Part shown: positions 1-9,862 of the stretch, in pieces
How the letters are laid out: every line of letters begins with the position of its first letter
Position numbering within the stretch: the stretch's first letter is position 1
Origin: an uncultured Bartonella sp.
GTDB taxonomy: Bacteria > Pseudomonadota > Alphaproteobacteria > Rhizobiales > Rhizobiaceae
DNA: 64,000 nt
Assembly (NCBI RefSeq): GCF_946479275.1
Contig: NZ_CAMLFE010000003.1
Coordinates: 62,001 to 126,000 of the forward strand
Direction of reading: 5' to 3'
Program-made: the position numbers and the translations under genes
Notes under the pieces: generated by a model
What the model was told of the DNA's origin: nothing
Seen by the model: only the letters and a program-made list of their open reading frames with translations
Database searches by the model: none

Positions 1-6
1 TTAACT

Positions 7-24
7 GCCTCGCCGTCTCGAGGC
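7..24. other. Short hairpin beyond the molybdoenzyme gene
   Basis: A six-base stem (GCCTCG at 7-12, CGAGGC at 19-24) with a six-base loop lies about 60 bases past the stop of the minus-strand oxidoreductase. Neither side carries a clear T-run, so a terminator role is only a guess. Confidence 0.25.
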
Positions 25-82
25 GCCTTTCCGAAATTGATTATAACGACTTTATAGCATTTTTCGAATTATTTTACTTTCT

Positions 83-2206
83 CTATGAACGTAGCTTCTT
101 AACGGAACCAACAAGCCTTTTAACCCAGACTTTTATATCGTGAACGGCAATGCCTCCATTGGGAGCCGGTGAATCTGCTCCGGTCAAAACATTTATCCCT
201 TCTCCCCAAACAAAACTTGAATTGGCAAACAATCCTTGTGAAACCACGACATGTCTTTTTAAACCCTTAAACAGTTTTGCATGAAGTGCGACACTGCCGC
301 GTTGATTGCCTATCTCGACAAGATCACCATCCTTTATATCATAAATTGCCGCATCATCCGGATGGATCATGAGCGTTGGACGGATTTCTTTCAGTAAAGA
401 TGTAGGCGATTCCGAAAATGTTGAATTGAGAAAATTATGTGCAGGCGAGGTAACAAGTTTGAATGGATGTTCTTCGTCAGCTTTTTCTATAACATCCCAC
501 TGATCTGGAAAATCGGGCATTTCGTCATACGGCCCTTGATATCCCATTGTGTCTGGGGGAGTATCGGGAGCTTTATAACCGGTCCATTGTGCCTTGAAAC
601 GGAATTTCCTGTCAGGCCAGGCAAAACCGTTCAGAAAATGTGCCCGCTCAAAAGGCGGTTGAACGTCAAGCCAGCGCTTTTTCTTAAGTTCTTCATAAGT
701 ACCGCGGCGTGACGCTCTCAACATATTATCGATAAGTTCAATAGCTGTTTTGTCAAACCCCGCCATGTGGCCGAATCCGAGCCGTTTTGCCAATTCGTTT
801 ATCACATAAAGATTTGGCTTTGGTCCGACCGGAGGTTCAATCAATTTCGGCCCTAAAAGAATATGCTGTTGGCCACCTGCCCGATAAATATCATCATGTT
901 CGAGAAACATCGTTGCAGGCAGCACGATGTCGGCCATTTTAGCCGTATCGGTCATAAATTGCTCATGAACCACCGTAAAAAGGTCCTCGCGTGCCAAACC
1001 TTTGTGGATCAACCGTTGTTCGGGCGCAACATTCGCCGGATTGGTATTCTGGATAAACAAGACGGTTACAGGCGGACCGCCATAAAGTGTTTCTTTATCG
1101 CCAAGCAAAATTCTACCGATTTTCGATTGATCAAGCGAACGGATTTTCGGATCCGCGAAAGCCGTTCCTTCCACTTCATTTTTGTTAAGAGCAAATATCG
1201 AAGCGTTGGAATAGAATGCTCCACCACCTTCATATTGCCACGCTCCCGTAACTGCGGGCACTGAAAGCGCTGCATGCATTGCAACCGCACCATTACGTTG
1301 TCTCGTAAAACCGTATCCCAGCCGGAAGAACGTGCGTTTGGTAGTACCAACCCAATGGGCAAAAGTTTCTATCTCATCGACGGATAGGCCGGTAATTTCG
1401 GCTGCCCATTGCGGTGTTTTTGTTTTCAAGTGGCGTTCGAGCCCATGCGGGTCATCGCTATAGCGTTCCAGATAATTCCAATCGGCAAAACCATCCCGAA
1501 ACAATATATGCATCACAGCACAGGCCAAGGCTGCATCGGTCCCCGGCCTTAAAATCAAGCCGAGGTCGGCCTGACGCACCGTTGCACTCTCGAAAACATC
1601 AATAGCAACAATGCGTGCATGATGGGCTTTGCGCGCTTTGGTGACATGGGTCATAACATTGACCTGGGTACTTGCCGCATTGGTCCCCCAGATCACCACA
1701 AGATCGGATTTTTCCATTTCCCGCGGGTCGACGCCGGCAATCCTGCCGGTGCCGGCAAAATAACCGGTTGCCGCAGTATTGGTACAAAATGTCGAAAATT
1801 GGCCTGAATATTTTCCTGCATGCCGCAAACGATTAATTGAATCGCGCTGTACCAATCCCATAGTTCCGGCAAAGAAGTAAGGCCATATCGTGGTTGAATC
1901 GTATTTTCTCTCTGCCTTTTGAAAGTTTTCGGCTATGAGGTCAAGCGCATCACCCCATGAGACTTCCTGCCAATTTCCCTCGCCCTTGGGACCTTTTCTG
2001 ACAAGTGGTTTCAACAATCTTGCCGGATTGTGTACGCGCTCGCTATAGCGAGCGACTTTTGCACAGATAACACCTGCCGTATAAGTGTTGTCTTTTGCTC
2101 CCCTAATCCGACCTATTTTTGTTGGGGACAATAATTCCACATCAAGCGCGCAGGTTGAAGGGCAATCATGGGGACAGGCTGTATGACCAATTTCTACGTT
2201 GCTCAT
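83..2206 (-). CDS. Molybdopterin-dependent oxidoreductase (COG0243 family)
   Basis: A 707-residue protein of the DMSO reductase/formate dehydrogenase superfamily, predicted to bind bis-molybdopterin guanine dinucleotide and one [4Fe-4S] cluster. The cluster motif is near the N-terminus: Cys11, Cys15, Cys19 and Cys48 (C-x3-C-x3-C-x28-C). The dinucleotide-binding stretch VVIWGTNAASTQVNVMTH (about 171-187) and the later LPATMFLEHDD are typical of cytoplasmic members. Cys141 (in FCTNTAATG) is a candidate molybdenum ligand by position; that is inference. There is no selenocysteine and no signal peptide. No electron-transfer or membrane-anchor subunit lies beside it, so electron acceptor and substrate are unknown. 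moaD/moaE at 9.9-10.6 kb could supply cofactor. The start at 2206 gives the family-typical N-terminus just ahead of the first cysteine. Confidence 0.85.
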   Translation of the reverse strand: MSNVEIGHTACPHDCPSTCALDVELLSPTKIGRIRGAKDNTYTAGVICAKVARYSERVHNPARLLKPLVRKGPKGEGNWQEVSWGDALDLIAENFQKAERKYDSTTIWPYFFAGTMGLVQRDSINRLRHAGKYSGQFSTFCTNTAATGYFAGTGRIAGVDPREMEKSDLVVIWGTNAASTQVNVMTHVTKARKAHHARIVAIDVFESATVRQADLGLILRPGTDAALACAVMHILFRDGFADWNYLERYSDDPHGLERHLKTKTPQWAAEITGLSVDEIETFAHWVGTTKRTFFRLGYGFTRQRNGAVAMHAALSVPAVTGAWQYEGGGAFYSNASIFALNKNEVEGTAFADPKIRSLDQSKIGRILLGDKETLYGGPPVTVLFIQNTNPANVAPEQRLIHKGLAREDLFTVVHEQFMTDTAKMADIVLPATMFLEHDDIYRAGGQQHILLGPKLIEPPVGPKPNLYVINELAKRLGFGHMAGFDKTAIELIDNMLRASRRGTYEELKKKRWLDVQPPFERAHFLNGFAWPDRKFRFKAQWTGYKAPDTPPDTMGYQGPYDEMPDFPDQWDVIEKADEEHPFKLVTSPAHNFLNSTFSESPTSLLKEIRPTLMIHPDDAAIYDIKDGDLVEIGNQRGSVALHAKLFKGLKRHVVVSQGLFANSSFVWGEGINVLTGADSPAPNGGIAVHDIKVWVKRLVGSVKKLRS

Positions 2207-2259
2207 GGAAATTCCGACTCAATCAATGAAAACGGATGTATTTAGCAATTTTACTATGT

Positions 2260-3111
2260 TCAGGCTAGTCTTACAGCAATAACACCAAGAACAATGATGG
2301 TCGAAGCGATAAAGCGCGAAAAGCTGACATGTTCACGCAAAACGAAATAGGATAAAATAACAGCAAAGACTATGGCACTTTCGCGCAAAGCTGCAACCAA
2401 TGCTACCGGCAACTTTGTCATTGTCCAAAGTGCGAGGCCATAAGACCCGAGTGATAAAAATCCACCGACAAGACCGATACACCAATAGCGTTGAAAGTGA
2501 GCCAAAAATGGTTGACGTGTTTTGTTATTAAAAAGTTCAAAAACAACTTTCACCAAACCAATCAGAAAAAATATCCATAAAATATAAGAAACCGGTGCCC
2601 CCGATAGTCTGACACCCATTCCGTCAAGGAGAGTATAGAAAGCTATAAAAGCGGCCGTTAGCAAAGAAAGTGGAATGATAGAAGGGTCTATTCTGTCGCT
2701 GCGTCTTAAAGCTTCAACCGCCAAGGTTAGCACCCCGAAACATATAAGGATAACGCCGCACCACGCCAAAATTGACAATTTCTCCCCGAGAACGGGCCCG
2801 CTAAAGAGCGCAACGAAAAGCGGTGCTACACCGCGCATCACCGGATAAGACTGGCTTACATCGCCTTTTTGATAAACGACGCCGACAAGCACCATATAGA
2901 TGACCTGCACAATGACAGAAATGAGCAAAAACGGCAGGCTCGCAAGTGACGGTAAGGATTGAAAAGGAATTACCGCAAGTGCAAGAATGGAAGAACCTGC
3001 CATAAAAACCGTTATATTGGCCTTTGCCTCACCGGTTAATTTCAAAACAATGCTCCACAGTGCGTGCATTAATGCCGCCAAAAGCACAAGTGAAACCATC
3101 AAGCCCGACAT
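2260..3111 (-). CDS. EamA/DMT-family transporter
   Basis: A 283-residue, very hydrophobic protein with about ten predicted membrane segments arranged as two EamA repeats, the usual architecture of drug/metabolite transporters in the inner membrane. The second repeat carries the characteristic SYGLALWTMTKLPVALVAAL stretch. The substrate cannot be read from sequence. It lies 53 bases upstream of the molybdoenzyme on the same strand, so the two may be co-transcribed, though no functional link is evident. A GGAAAG-like ribosome-binding site precedes the start. It is a different subfamily from the RarD-type protein at 51.4-52.3 kb. Confidence 0.85.
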   Translation of the reverse strand: MSGLMVSLVLLAALMHALWSIVLKLTGEAKANITVFMAGSSILALAVIPFQSLPSLASLPFLLISVIVQVIYMVLVGVVYQKGDVSQSYPVMRGVAPLFVALFSGPVLGEKLSILAWCGVILICFGVLTLAVEALRRSDRIDPSIIPLSLLTAAFIAFYTLLDGMGVRLSGAPVSYILWIFFLIGLVKVVFELFNNKTRQPFLAHFQRYWCIGLVGGFLSLGSYGLALWTMTKLPVALVAALRESAIVFAVILSYFVLREHVSFSRFIASTIIVLGVIAVRLA

Positions 3112-3396
3112 ATGGCATACTTTCCGGTCAACAAGCCGATAAAAGGGAAGTTTTTAAGAGGAAGTTCGAGTTAATCCAAAAAATTAGAAAATCAGATTCA
3201 AAGACCTCTATCAAGTCAGGTTAATTTTGTGTTAAAAGCTTCCCACATAAAAATTGATTTGCAGAAAAGAGTCGATGTCCGTTTTCTTTTATCTGCTCAT
3301 CAAACCTTATTGAAGGATATTTGCTTTTTCCAATTACGACGGACCAAAAGTTGCTTAATATTCTTACGGTCTGTCCGGGCTATCGAGATCTTTAAA

Positions 3397-4161
3397 ATGA
3401 ACAGACGCTTTTTCCTTCTCTCGGCACCGATTTTTCTTGCCGGTTGTACTTTTCGCCACCCTTTACCCAAAATGGTTCCAATTGATACTGGCGAGCCGGT
3501 AACGACAACGACCTATGTTATAAGGCGACATACGGCAAAGCCGAAGGTTACGCCCAAAAAGAAGAAAGTAAGTTATGGAGAATATCCGGTAAACGAAAAA
3601 TACGCATCCATGTATGCGGCTACCACAGATAACGGTTTTCCAGTTAATGCCGTTGATACAAGGCGTATCAATCCGGAATATCTGCGTCAGGAAGTTGCAT
3701 TCCATATGCCTTATAAGCCGGGAACGATTGTCGTCGATCCAACGAACTTTTTCTGCTATTTTGTGCTTTCCGAAGGACGCGCCATGCGCTACGGCGTCGG
3801 AGTTGCGCGGTCGGCCGCTGCCGATTTTCAGGGAGAAGCAACAATCGGCCGCAAAGCAGTATGGCCGACATGGCACCCGACTTCAAGCATGGTACAAAAA
3901 CAGCCTCAAAGATATGGTCATCTGACTGATGGCATGAAAGGTGGCCCTGGCAACCCGCTTGGTGCTCGCGCACTTTATCTTTATAGGGGCGGAACAGACA
4001 CACTTTTTCGTTTGCATGGTACGGTCGAACCCTGGTCAATCGGCAAGCGTGTATCCTCAGGATGTATCCGTTTCCTCAATCAGGATATTATCGATCTTTA
4101 TAGCCGTGTGCCGGTGGGAACCCGCGCTGTTGTTCTGCCTCATAAAATCGGCCTCGGCTGA
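3397..4161 (+). CDS. L,D-transpeptidase (YkuD domain), probable lipoprotein
   Basis: A 254-residue protein with a lipoprotein signal peptide: MNRRFFLLSAPIFLAGC fits a lipobox with the cysteine at residue 17. The C-terminal half is a YkuD catalytic domain with the HGT...IGKRVSSGCIRFLNQD signature; the cysteine in SSGCIR is the expected nucleophile that forms 3-3 cross-links in peptidoglycan or anchors proteins to it. A lysine-rich linker lies between lipobox and domain. The reading frame is open back to 3229, but the ATG at 3397 starts the signal peptide directly and gives the normal family length. The protein probably acts in the periplasm, anchored in a membrane. Confidence 0.88.
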   Translation: MNRRFFLLSAPIFLAGCTFRHPLPKMVPIDTGEPVTTTTYVIRRHTAKPKVTPKKKKVSYGEYPVNEKYASMYAATTDNGFPVNAVDTRRINPEYLRQEVAFHMPYKPGTIVVDPTNFFCYFVLSEGRAMRYGVGVARSAAADFQGEATIGRKAVWPTWHPTSSMVQKQPQRYGHLTDGMKGGPGNPLGARALYLYRGGTDTLFRLHGTVEPWSIGKRVSSGCIRFLNQDIIDLYSRVPVGTRAVVLPHKIGLG

Positions 4162-4186
4162 TATCAGAAACGGTTAGAACAAAATA

Positions 4187-5047
4187 ATGAATTATCGTCA
4201 TATCTATCATGCGGGCAATTTCGCCGATGTGTTCAAACACATTATTATCGCCCGCATCATCGAATACTTAAAAAAGAAAGACCATGCGTTCCGTGTAATC
4301 GATACACATGCAGGCATCGGCGTTTATGACCTTGCTTCGGAAGAGGCACAAAAAACCGGTGAATGGATTGACGGTATCGGCCGTATTCTTAATCAACCTA
4401 TCGAACCCGATATCGAATTGCTTATCAAGCCGTGGCTTGATGTTGTAAACGGCCTTAATGGCGAAAAAAGCAGCAAATTGACCCGTTATCCCGGTTCGCC
4501 TTACCTCGAGCGGAAGCTCTTAAGAAAACAAGACCGCTTAACGGCAATAGAGCTTCATGAAGCCGATTATAAAAAATTGGCGAATAATTTCGCTGGTGAT
4601 TATCAGACCCGTATCATCCATCTTGACGGATATCTTGCGCTTGGTGCCTATGTGCCGCCAAAAGAAAAGCGCGGACTTATTGTAGTTGATCCGCCATTCG
4701 AAAAAACTGACGAATTCGAACGGCTTATCGAAGGTCTCGAGAAAGCATACAAGCGTTTTTCCGGTGGAATCTATGCCCTTTGGTATCCCGTAAAACATTA
4801 TAATGAACTGAATTGGTTCATGAACGAATTGAAAAGCACTTCGATACCGAAAATCTTGCGACTGGAGCTTAGAATTAAACAACGTTCCGAAATGCCAGGA
4901 CTGGATGGCTGTGGAATGATTATTGTCAATCCGCCTTATGTATTGCCCAAAGAAATGAACAAGCTCAAAGCATTTTTGCTTGATCGACTTAGAGTGGACG
5001 AACATGCACAATTATTCAATGAATGGATAAATGGTGAAGCTGTTTGA
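4187..5047 (+). CDS. rlmJ: 23S rRNA (adenine(2030)-N(6))-methyltransferase RlmJ
   Basis: A 286-residue, full-length RlmJ-family protein. The N-terminus MNYRHIYHAGNFADVFKH is the family signature, and VVDPPFE is the DPPF/Y catalytic motif of N6-adenine methyltransferases. RlmJ uses S-adenosylmethionine to methylate A2030 in 23S rRNA. The gene starts 25 bases after the L,D-transpeptidase stop on the same strand. Both ends agree with the family. Confidence 0.93.
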   Translation: MNYRHIYHAGNFADVFKHIIIARIIEYLKKKDHAFRVIDTHAGIGVYDLASEEAQKTGEWIDGIGRILNQPIEPDIELLIKPWLDVVNGLNGEKSSKLTRYPGSPYLERKLLRKQDRLTAIELHEADYKKLANNFAGDYQTRIIHLDGYLALGAYVPPKEKRGLIVVDPPFEKTDEFERLIEGLEKAYKRFSGGIYALWYPVKHYNELNWFMNELKSTSIPKILRLELRIKQRSEMPGLDGCGMIIVNPPYVLPKEMNKLKAFLLDRLRVDEHAQLFNEWINGEAV

Positions 5048-5108
5048 CCTTGACGGATTTGAGACAATGAAACATATTGAGCCCAGAAATGGTCAACGTG
5101 GAATAATC

Positions 5109-5594
5109 ATGCAAAAGTCATCGTTCTTTAACGCAAGTTTTCGCAAAGTTTTGTCTTTCTCGGTTTTCGGGCTTGGCTTCTATGCCTGTGTGAATTCTGC
5201 AACAGCGGCCGATTTGGCGGCATCATTAGCCCCTCGTTCGCAAGCTTCTGCGGTTAACGATGCCGGTGTGTGTGGTTATAAACGCACTTTGTGGGAAGTC
5301 GGTTACAAGTTCCGTCATGAAGTTCGTAATGTTCCGGGATTGCCGGCCGTACGTATCGAACAAGTTAAAGATATAACGATGACACGCGGTGAAACGCCTG
5401 CAACAAAGCTTAATATCCCCCGTCAATTTTGCCGAGCCACAGCCATTATGAATGATGGGTCAAGCTATCCGCTTTATTATATGGTGGAATATGGCCAAGG
5501 ATTTACCGGTGTGAGTGGCTATAATGTTGAATTCTGTGTTGAAGGTTTCGACAAATGGCGGATTCAGGACGGTAACTGTCGGGCAGTCAAATAA
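5109..5594 (+). CDS. Small secreted protein of unknown function
   Basis: A 161-residue protein with a probable Sec signal peptide: MQKSSFFNASFRKVLSFSVF, then a hydrophobic core and cleavage near NSATAA. The predicted mature protein has four cysteines (in VCGYKR, FCRAT, FCVEG and GNCRAV), which would suit two periplasmic disulphides. I do not recognise a named family. The frame is open back to 5031, overlapping the end of rlmJ, but the ATG at 5109 places the signal peptide at the N-terminus. It is probably exported to the periplasm; its role is unknown. Confidence 0.65.
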   Translation: MQKSSFFNASFRKVLSFSVFGLGFYACVNSATAADLAASLAPRSQASAVNDAGVCGYKRTLWEVGYKFRHEVRNVPGLPAVRIEQVKDITMTRGETPATKLNIPRQFCRATAIMNDGSSYPLYYMVEYGQGFTGVSGYNVEFCVEGFDKWRIQDGNCRAVK

Positions 5595-5683
5595 TAGAAA
5601 AGCTCGTTGCTGATCTTCCACTCTTTTTCTGCTTCAGGGTCTGCTGAAAAATTTCTTTTCTGCTGCTCTTTCACAAGAGGATG

Positions 5684-5703
5684 CGCCTTGTATAAGGCGT
5701 TTT
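5684..5703 (+). terminator. Possible intrinsic terminator after the secreted protein gene
   Basis: A six-base perfect stem, CGCCTT (5684-5689) with AAGGCG (5694-5699), and a GTAT loop, followed by TTTT at 5700-5703. It lies about 90 bases past the stop at 5594. The stem is short, so the call is tentative. Confidence 0.4.
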
Positions 5704-5976
5704 GAACGACAGACTTCAAAGTAATTGTTTTTGGAAAATTGGTGGGGTTAGCTCTCCCGATCAAAAGCCCTTGCTATCAGTGCTATTGCAATAGTTTCCG
5801 GTTAGAATCAATTTTCAGGTGAACTCAAAAAGATTGTTATTAATAGACTCAGTAACTTCAACGAACTGTGCCATTGCCAATAACATCAATTTTATACCTA
5901 TAGCCTCCTTAACAGGCAAAAAATAGAATGCTGTGCCGTGCAAGAAAGCAGAAAAGAAGATCGCTGCGCCTGACTT

Positions 5977-6207
5977 TTAGACATGTTGGTTGCTGACAAC
6001 CATATTCTTCTGGAAACAGGCAGGCTTCATTTCCAAGCCTTTCGGACCAATTTTTTGAGTTGTTAATTTCCAAGTCCCGTAACTTTTAGAATCATCTGAC
6101 GGTTCAAACAACATTCCATTTAAAGCAATACGCCGTGGGCGTGTTACGGTTACGTAAAGATAAGAATTCTTTTCTCTCTGTGCAAATGATTGGTTTGTTT
6201 TGTGATT
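5977..6207 (-). pseudogene. Headless 76-codon remnant of an unknown gene
   Basis: On the minus strand the frame runs from just after a stop (TAA at 6210-6208) to a stop at 5979-5977. The translation looks like a real protein C-terminus (for example YLYVTVTRPRRIALNGMLF and SYGTWKLTTQKIGPKGLEM) yet has no ATG, GTG or TTG near its beginning; the first ATG is at about codon 32. A neighbouring frame upstream (6316 to about 6180) is also open and would join through a one-base shift. The simplest reading is a frameshifted, truncated gene. I do not recognise the family. Confidence 0.4.
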
Positions 6208-6318
6208 TTACAAACCTTGATTTCAGCGCAAAATATCGCCATTTTGGATTGTAAAGGTTCGAACTTGTAGAAGGTTTGGCCGTTATAAAAAAGTTATCAA
6301 CGGAAACTGTTTGATCAA

Positions 6319-7083
6319 ATGGAAAAGAAGCGTCCTGTCGTTTTGATTACAGGCGGTGCCAAACGTTTAGGTGCCGCAATGGCGCTTGATTTAGCTAAAC
6401 ATGGTTTCGATCTCGCCATTCATTATAACGAAGGGAAAAATGAAGCCGACGAGCTCGTGCGCAAACTGGAAGCTTCCGGAGCCAGAGCTTTGTCTTTTCA
6501 ATCCGATCTCCTGAAAACCCATGGCAAAGGCCTTTTGGAAACTGTGACAGAGAAAATGGGACGGCCGGTTGAAATCCTTGTCAACAATGCCTCTTTGTTT
6601 CTTGATGATCACATTGGTGCACTTGATATGGATATCTGGGATAAACATTTTGCAATCCACCTGAAAACCCCTGCCCTTTTGGCTGACCGCATGTTTTTCC
6701 TATTGCCGGATAATTTGCAAGGATTAATCGTCAATATTATTGACCAGCGCGTTTTGAAACTTAACCCCAATTTTCTGTCATATACTCTATCCAAATCATC
6801 GCTCTGGACATTGACAAAAACTCTCGCTCAGGCCCTTGCACCCCGTATCCGCGTTAACGCCATCGGTCCGGGACCAACACTTAAAAGTCCAAGGCAGGAC
6901 GACGAGGATTTTTTAAGACAAGCGCGGTCTGTTTTGCTTGAACATGGGCCGGAATTGTCCGAATTTGGTGCAACTATACGTTATTTTTGGTGGCAAACGT
7001 CAATAACCGGACAAATGATTGCTTTAGATGGCGGCCAGCATCTTATGTGGCAAACGCCCGATATTGCAGGACGAATTGAATAA
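6319..7083 (+). CDS. Short-chain dehydrogenase/reductase, pteridine-reductase-like
   Basis: A 254-residue classical SDR. The nucleotide-binding motif is TGGAKRLG near residue 11, the NNAS motif follows at about 90, and the active-site YTLSK is near 155. The [12 protein letters not shown] pattern and the C-terminal LDGGQHLMW resemble FolM/pteridine reductases that reduce dihydropterins with NAD(P)H, but the substrate is inferred. The stop is two bases before uvrC, so the two genes are probably co-transcribed; an SDR in front of uvrC is common in Hyphomicrobiales. Confidence 0.82.
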   Translation: MEKKRPVVLITGGAKRLGAAMALDLAKHGFDLAIHYNEGKNEADELVRKLEASGARALSFQSDLLKTHGKGLLETVTEKMGRPVEILVNNASLFLDDHIGALDMDIWDKHFAIHLKTPALLADRMFFLLPDNLQGLIVNIIDQRVLKLNPNFLSYTLSKSSLWTLTKTLAQALAPRIRVNAIGPGPTLKSPRQDDEDFLRQARSVLLEHGPELSEFGATIRYFWWQTSITGQMIALDGGQHLMWQTPDIAGRIE

Positions 7084-7085
7084 TT

Positions 7086-9098
7086 ATGAAATCCTTGAAC
7101 GAACAAAACACTGAGGCCGCTAAAAATCAGGAAGCGAAATCGGATGGAGATCGCAAGTCTGCTTCGCTGACCCCCGATATTATCTGGGATAAGGGTGGCT
7201 TCAAAAATGATGATCTGAAGCTCACCGGTGCACCGCTCATTCAGGAATTTGTTAAAAATTTGCCGAATAAACCGGGGGTTTACCGCATGTTCGACAAGGA
7301 TGGCAACGTGCTTTATGTCGGGAAAGCGCGAAATTTGAAAAAACGCGTATCAAATTACGCGCGTGGACACGGACACAACAACCGTATTGCGCGAATGATA
7401 CGAGCCACCCATTACATGGAATTTGTGGTTACCAGCACAGAAACCGAAGCTCTTCTGTTGGAAGCCAATCTTATCAAACGGTTGCGCCCGCGTTTTAATG
7501 TTCTTCTGCGCGATGACAAAAGCTTTCCCTATATTATCATTACACGTGATACACGTGCTCCTGCTATCTATAAACATCGGGGTGCACGCTCTCGTAAAGG
7601 TGATTATTTCGGCCCCTTTGCTTCAGCCGGTGCGGTCACAAGAACAATCAACGCCATGCAAAGAGCGTTCCTGCTTAGGACATGCACCGATTCTGTCATG
7701 GAATCGCGCACCAGACCCTGCTTGCTCTATCAGATCAAAAGGTGTTCAGCTCCTTGTACACATGAAATCAGCGACGCCGATTACATGAAACTTGTCGACG
7801 AGGCGGAAGCTTTTCTTTCGGGAAAAAGTCAAGCTATTCAAGACAATATGGCAAAAATCATGCGGGAGGCAGCTGACAAACTCGACTTTGAAAGGGCTGC
7901 TGTCTATCGCGACCGTTTGTCGGCCTTGTCCCACATTCAGGGACATCAGGAAATCAACCCGCAAACAGTTGATGAAGCAGACGTTTTTGCTATCGCCCAG
8001 CAGGGCGGAATGACGTGCATTCAGGTGTTCTTCTTCAGAACAGGACAGAATTGGGGAAATCGTTCCTATTTTCCGAAGGCTGACCCTTCCATCTCTGCTC
8101 CTGAAGTGCTCGGGGCTTTTCTTGCCCAGTTTTATGATGACAAACCGGTGCCGAAACTTATTCTGCTTTCCGACCATGTCGACGAGGAAGAATTGCTCGT
8201 AACAGCCCTTTCAGAAAAAGCAGAACGCAAAGTAACAATTTCGGTGCCACAAAGGGGTGAAAGAAAGTCACTGGTCGAACATGCGCTGACTAACGCACGC
8301 GAAGCCTTGGGACGTAGGCTTGCTGAAACTTCGACACAGGATAAACTGTTGCAAGGGGTTGCAGACACATTCGGTCTTGAAAAAGTACCCCGTCGTATCG
8401 AGGTTTATGATAACTCGCATATCATGGGAACAAATGCAGTTGGCGGCATGATCGTTGCCGGACGCGAAGGTTTTATCAAGAACCAATATAGAAAATTCAA
8501 TATCCGCTCGACCGATATAACGCCGGGTGATGACTTCGGTATGATGAAGGAGGTTATCGACCGGCGGTTCAAAAGGCTCATCAAAGAACATGGTATACCG
8601 GCACCTCAAGCCAATGATACTGCTGGCAATGACGACAGTTTTCCGGCCTGGCCCGATATTATACTAATTGACGGCGGCGAAGGCCAGATGACCGTTGTGC
8701 ACGAAATGCTCAGAGAACTCGGCATCGACGATGTTGTGACTGCTATCGGCGTTGCAAAAGGTGTCGATCGCGAGGCAGGAAGAGAACGATTCTTTATCTC
8801 CGGTCGTCCACCTTTCATGTTACCACCGCGCGACCCCGTGCTTTATTTTCTTGAACGCCTGCGTGATGAAGCACACCGATTTGCCATCGGTACCCACCGC
8901 ATAAAACGTAAAAAAGAAATGATGAAAAATCCGCTCGACGAAGTGGAAGGCATCGGACCGGCTCGTAAACGTGCATTGCTTGGCCATTTCGGAACTGCAA
9001 AAGCCGTTGCCGGTGCGGCGGTGGAAGATTTGATGAAAGTCGAAGGAATATCGGCCGCGACGGCACAACAAATCCACGATTATTTTAATGAAAGATAA
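7086..9098 (+). CDS. uvrC: Excinuclease ABC subunit C
   Basis: A 670-residue UvrC that makes the dual incision in nucleotide excision repair. After a roughly 50-residue polar N-terminal extension comes the GIY-YIG nuclease domain ([20 protein letters not shown], about 63-82), a Cys-containing linker, the UvrB-binding UVR motif ([16 protein letters not shown], about 263-278), the RNase H-like nuclease domain ([25 protein letters not shown]) and a C-terminal helix-hairpin-helix region ([14 protein letters not shown]). All domains are intact. It begins two bases after the SDR stop, and a strong hairpin at 9151-9181 follows it. Confidence 0.97.
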   Translation: MKSLNEQNTEAAKNQEAKSDGDRKSASLTPDIIWDKGGFKNDDLKLTGAPLIQEFVKNLPNKPGVYRMFDKDGNVLYVGKARNLKKRVSNYARGHGHNNRIARMIRATHYMEFVVTSTETEALLLEANLIKRLRPRFNVLLRDDKSFPYIIITRDTRAPAIYKHRGARSRKGDYFGPFASAGAVTRTINAMQRAFLLRTCTDSVMESRTRPCLLYQIKRCSAPCTHEISDADYMKLVDEAEAFLSGKSQAIQDNMAKIMREAADKLDFERAAVYRDRLSALSHIQGHQEINPQTVDEADVFAIAQQGGMTCIQVFFFRTGQNWGNRSYFPKADPSISAPEVLGAFLAQFYDDKPVPKLILLSDHVDEEELLVTALSEKAERKVTISVPQRGERKSLVEHALTNAREALGRRLAETSTQDKLLQGVADTFGLEKVPRRIEVYDNSHIMGTNAVGGMIVAGREGFIKNQYRKFNIRSTDITPGDDFGMMKEVIDRRFKRLIKEHGIPAPQANDTAGNDDSFPAWPDIILIDGGEGQMTVVHEMLRELGIDDVVTAIGVAKGVDREAGRERFFISGRPPFMLPPRDPVLYFLERLRDEAHRFAIGTHRIKRKKEMMKNPLDEVEGIGPARKRALLGHFGTAKAVAGAAVEDLMKVEGISAATAQQIHDYFNER

Positions 9099-9150
9099 TG
9101 CTTGTTTCTGTCAATTCTATCGCTAATTTATATAGAGATCTTGATTCAAC

Positions 9151-9181
9151 AAATATGCCCTTTGTTAAAAAGGGCATATTT
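9151..9181 (+). terminator. Strong hairpin after uvrC, likely terminator
   Basis: A 13-base perfect stem (9151-9163 pairing with 9169-9181; core ATGCCC/GGGCAT) with loop GTTAA. It sits 53 bases after the uvrC stop. The three terminal Ts of the right arm are followed by mixed sequence, so termination may be partial. Confidence 0.65.
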
Positions 9182-9271
9182 GATTGCCTTTGTTAAAGTT
9201 CACCGATCGGCCGCTTTGCTTGTCCCGTTTTTAAGCAGCCCTAAGACGTTAAAAGGATTGATTACGGCAAA

Positions 9272-9853
9272 ATGAAAAACCACACTTTATCGTTGCCAAA
9301 CATCCTTACATATGCACGCATTATTGCTGTTCCACTTGTTGTCTTGTGCTTTTTTGTGGAAGGCCGCCTGCAATCAACCGACACCGCACGGTGGTGGGCG
9401 GTTGTCATATTTGTGGTTGCCTCCATTACTGACTTTTTCGACGGATATCTTGCCCGCATCTGGAAACAGACCTCGAATATCGGTCGTATGCTCGACCCGA
9501 TAGCCGATAAACTGCTTGTCTCGGCTTGTCTTCTGTTGCTTGCTGCCGATGGTACAATCGCCGGTTGGGCTCTTTGGGCTGCAATTATCATTCTCTGTCG
9601 AGAAATTCTCGTTTCTGGATTGCGCGAATATCTGGCCTCGCTCAAAGTAAGCGTGCCGGTCTCGAGGCTCGCAAAATGGAAAACGACCGTGCAAATGTTT
9701 TCAATCGTTTTTCTGCTTGCCGGACCTGCTGGCGATAAAGTTATTCCTTATGCAACCGAATTCGGACTTGTCATGTTGTGGGTCGCCGCTATTCTTACTT
9801 TATGGACTGGTTGGGATTACTTCCGTGCAGGTCTTAAACACGTGATTGATTAA
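9272..9853 (+). CDS. pgsA: CDP-diacylglycerol--glycerol-3-phosphate 3-phosphatidyltransferase
   Basis: A 193-residue inner-membrane enzyme that makes phosphatidylglycerol phosphate, the first committed step to phosphatidylglycerol and cardiolipin. The CDP-alcohol phosphotransferase signature DG-x2-AR-x8-G-x3-D-x3-D is complete, running from DGYLAR to GRMLDPIADK (about 49-71). The N-terminus LSLPNILTYARIIAVPL is typical, and four or more membrane helices are predicted. moaD follows nine bases after its stop. Confidence 0.95.
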   Translation: MKNHTLSLPNILTYARIIAVPLVVLCFFVEGRLQSTDTARWWAVVIFVVASITDFFDGYLARIWKQTSNIGRMLDPIADKLLVSACLLLLAADGTIAGWALWAAIIILCREILVSGLREYLASLKVSVPVSRLAKWKTTVQMFSIVFLLAGPAGDKVIPYATEFGLVMLWVAAILTLWTGWDYFRAGLKHVID

Positions 9854-9862
9854 AGGATACGC

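Larger units (their letters stand above)
5595..6318. other. Gene-poor stretch with a headless reading frame
   Basis: This 724-base gap lies between the secreted protein and the SDR gene. It holds a short hairpin with a T-run at 5684-5703 and a minus-strand open frame without a start at 5977-6207, both listed separately. I found no tRNA or complete gene. The coherent amino-acid sequence of the headless frame suggests a decayed gene rather than featureless spacer. Confidence 0.6.

Noticed and set aside
3229-3396. A 56-codon in-frame extension of the L,D-transpeptidase
   Set aside because: The ATG at 3397 starts a perfect lipoprotein signal peptide; the extension would remove it from the N-terminus.
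6250-6270. A GGTTCGAAC string like a tRNA T-loop
   Set aside because: The flanks do not form a T-stem, and no acceptor, D or anticodon arms can be drawn around it.
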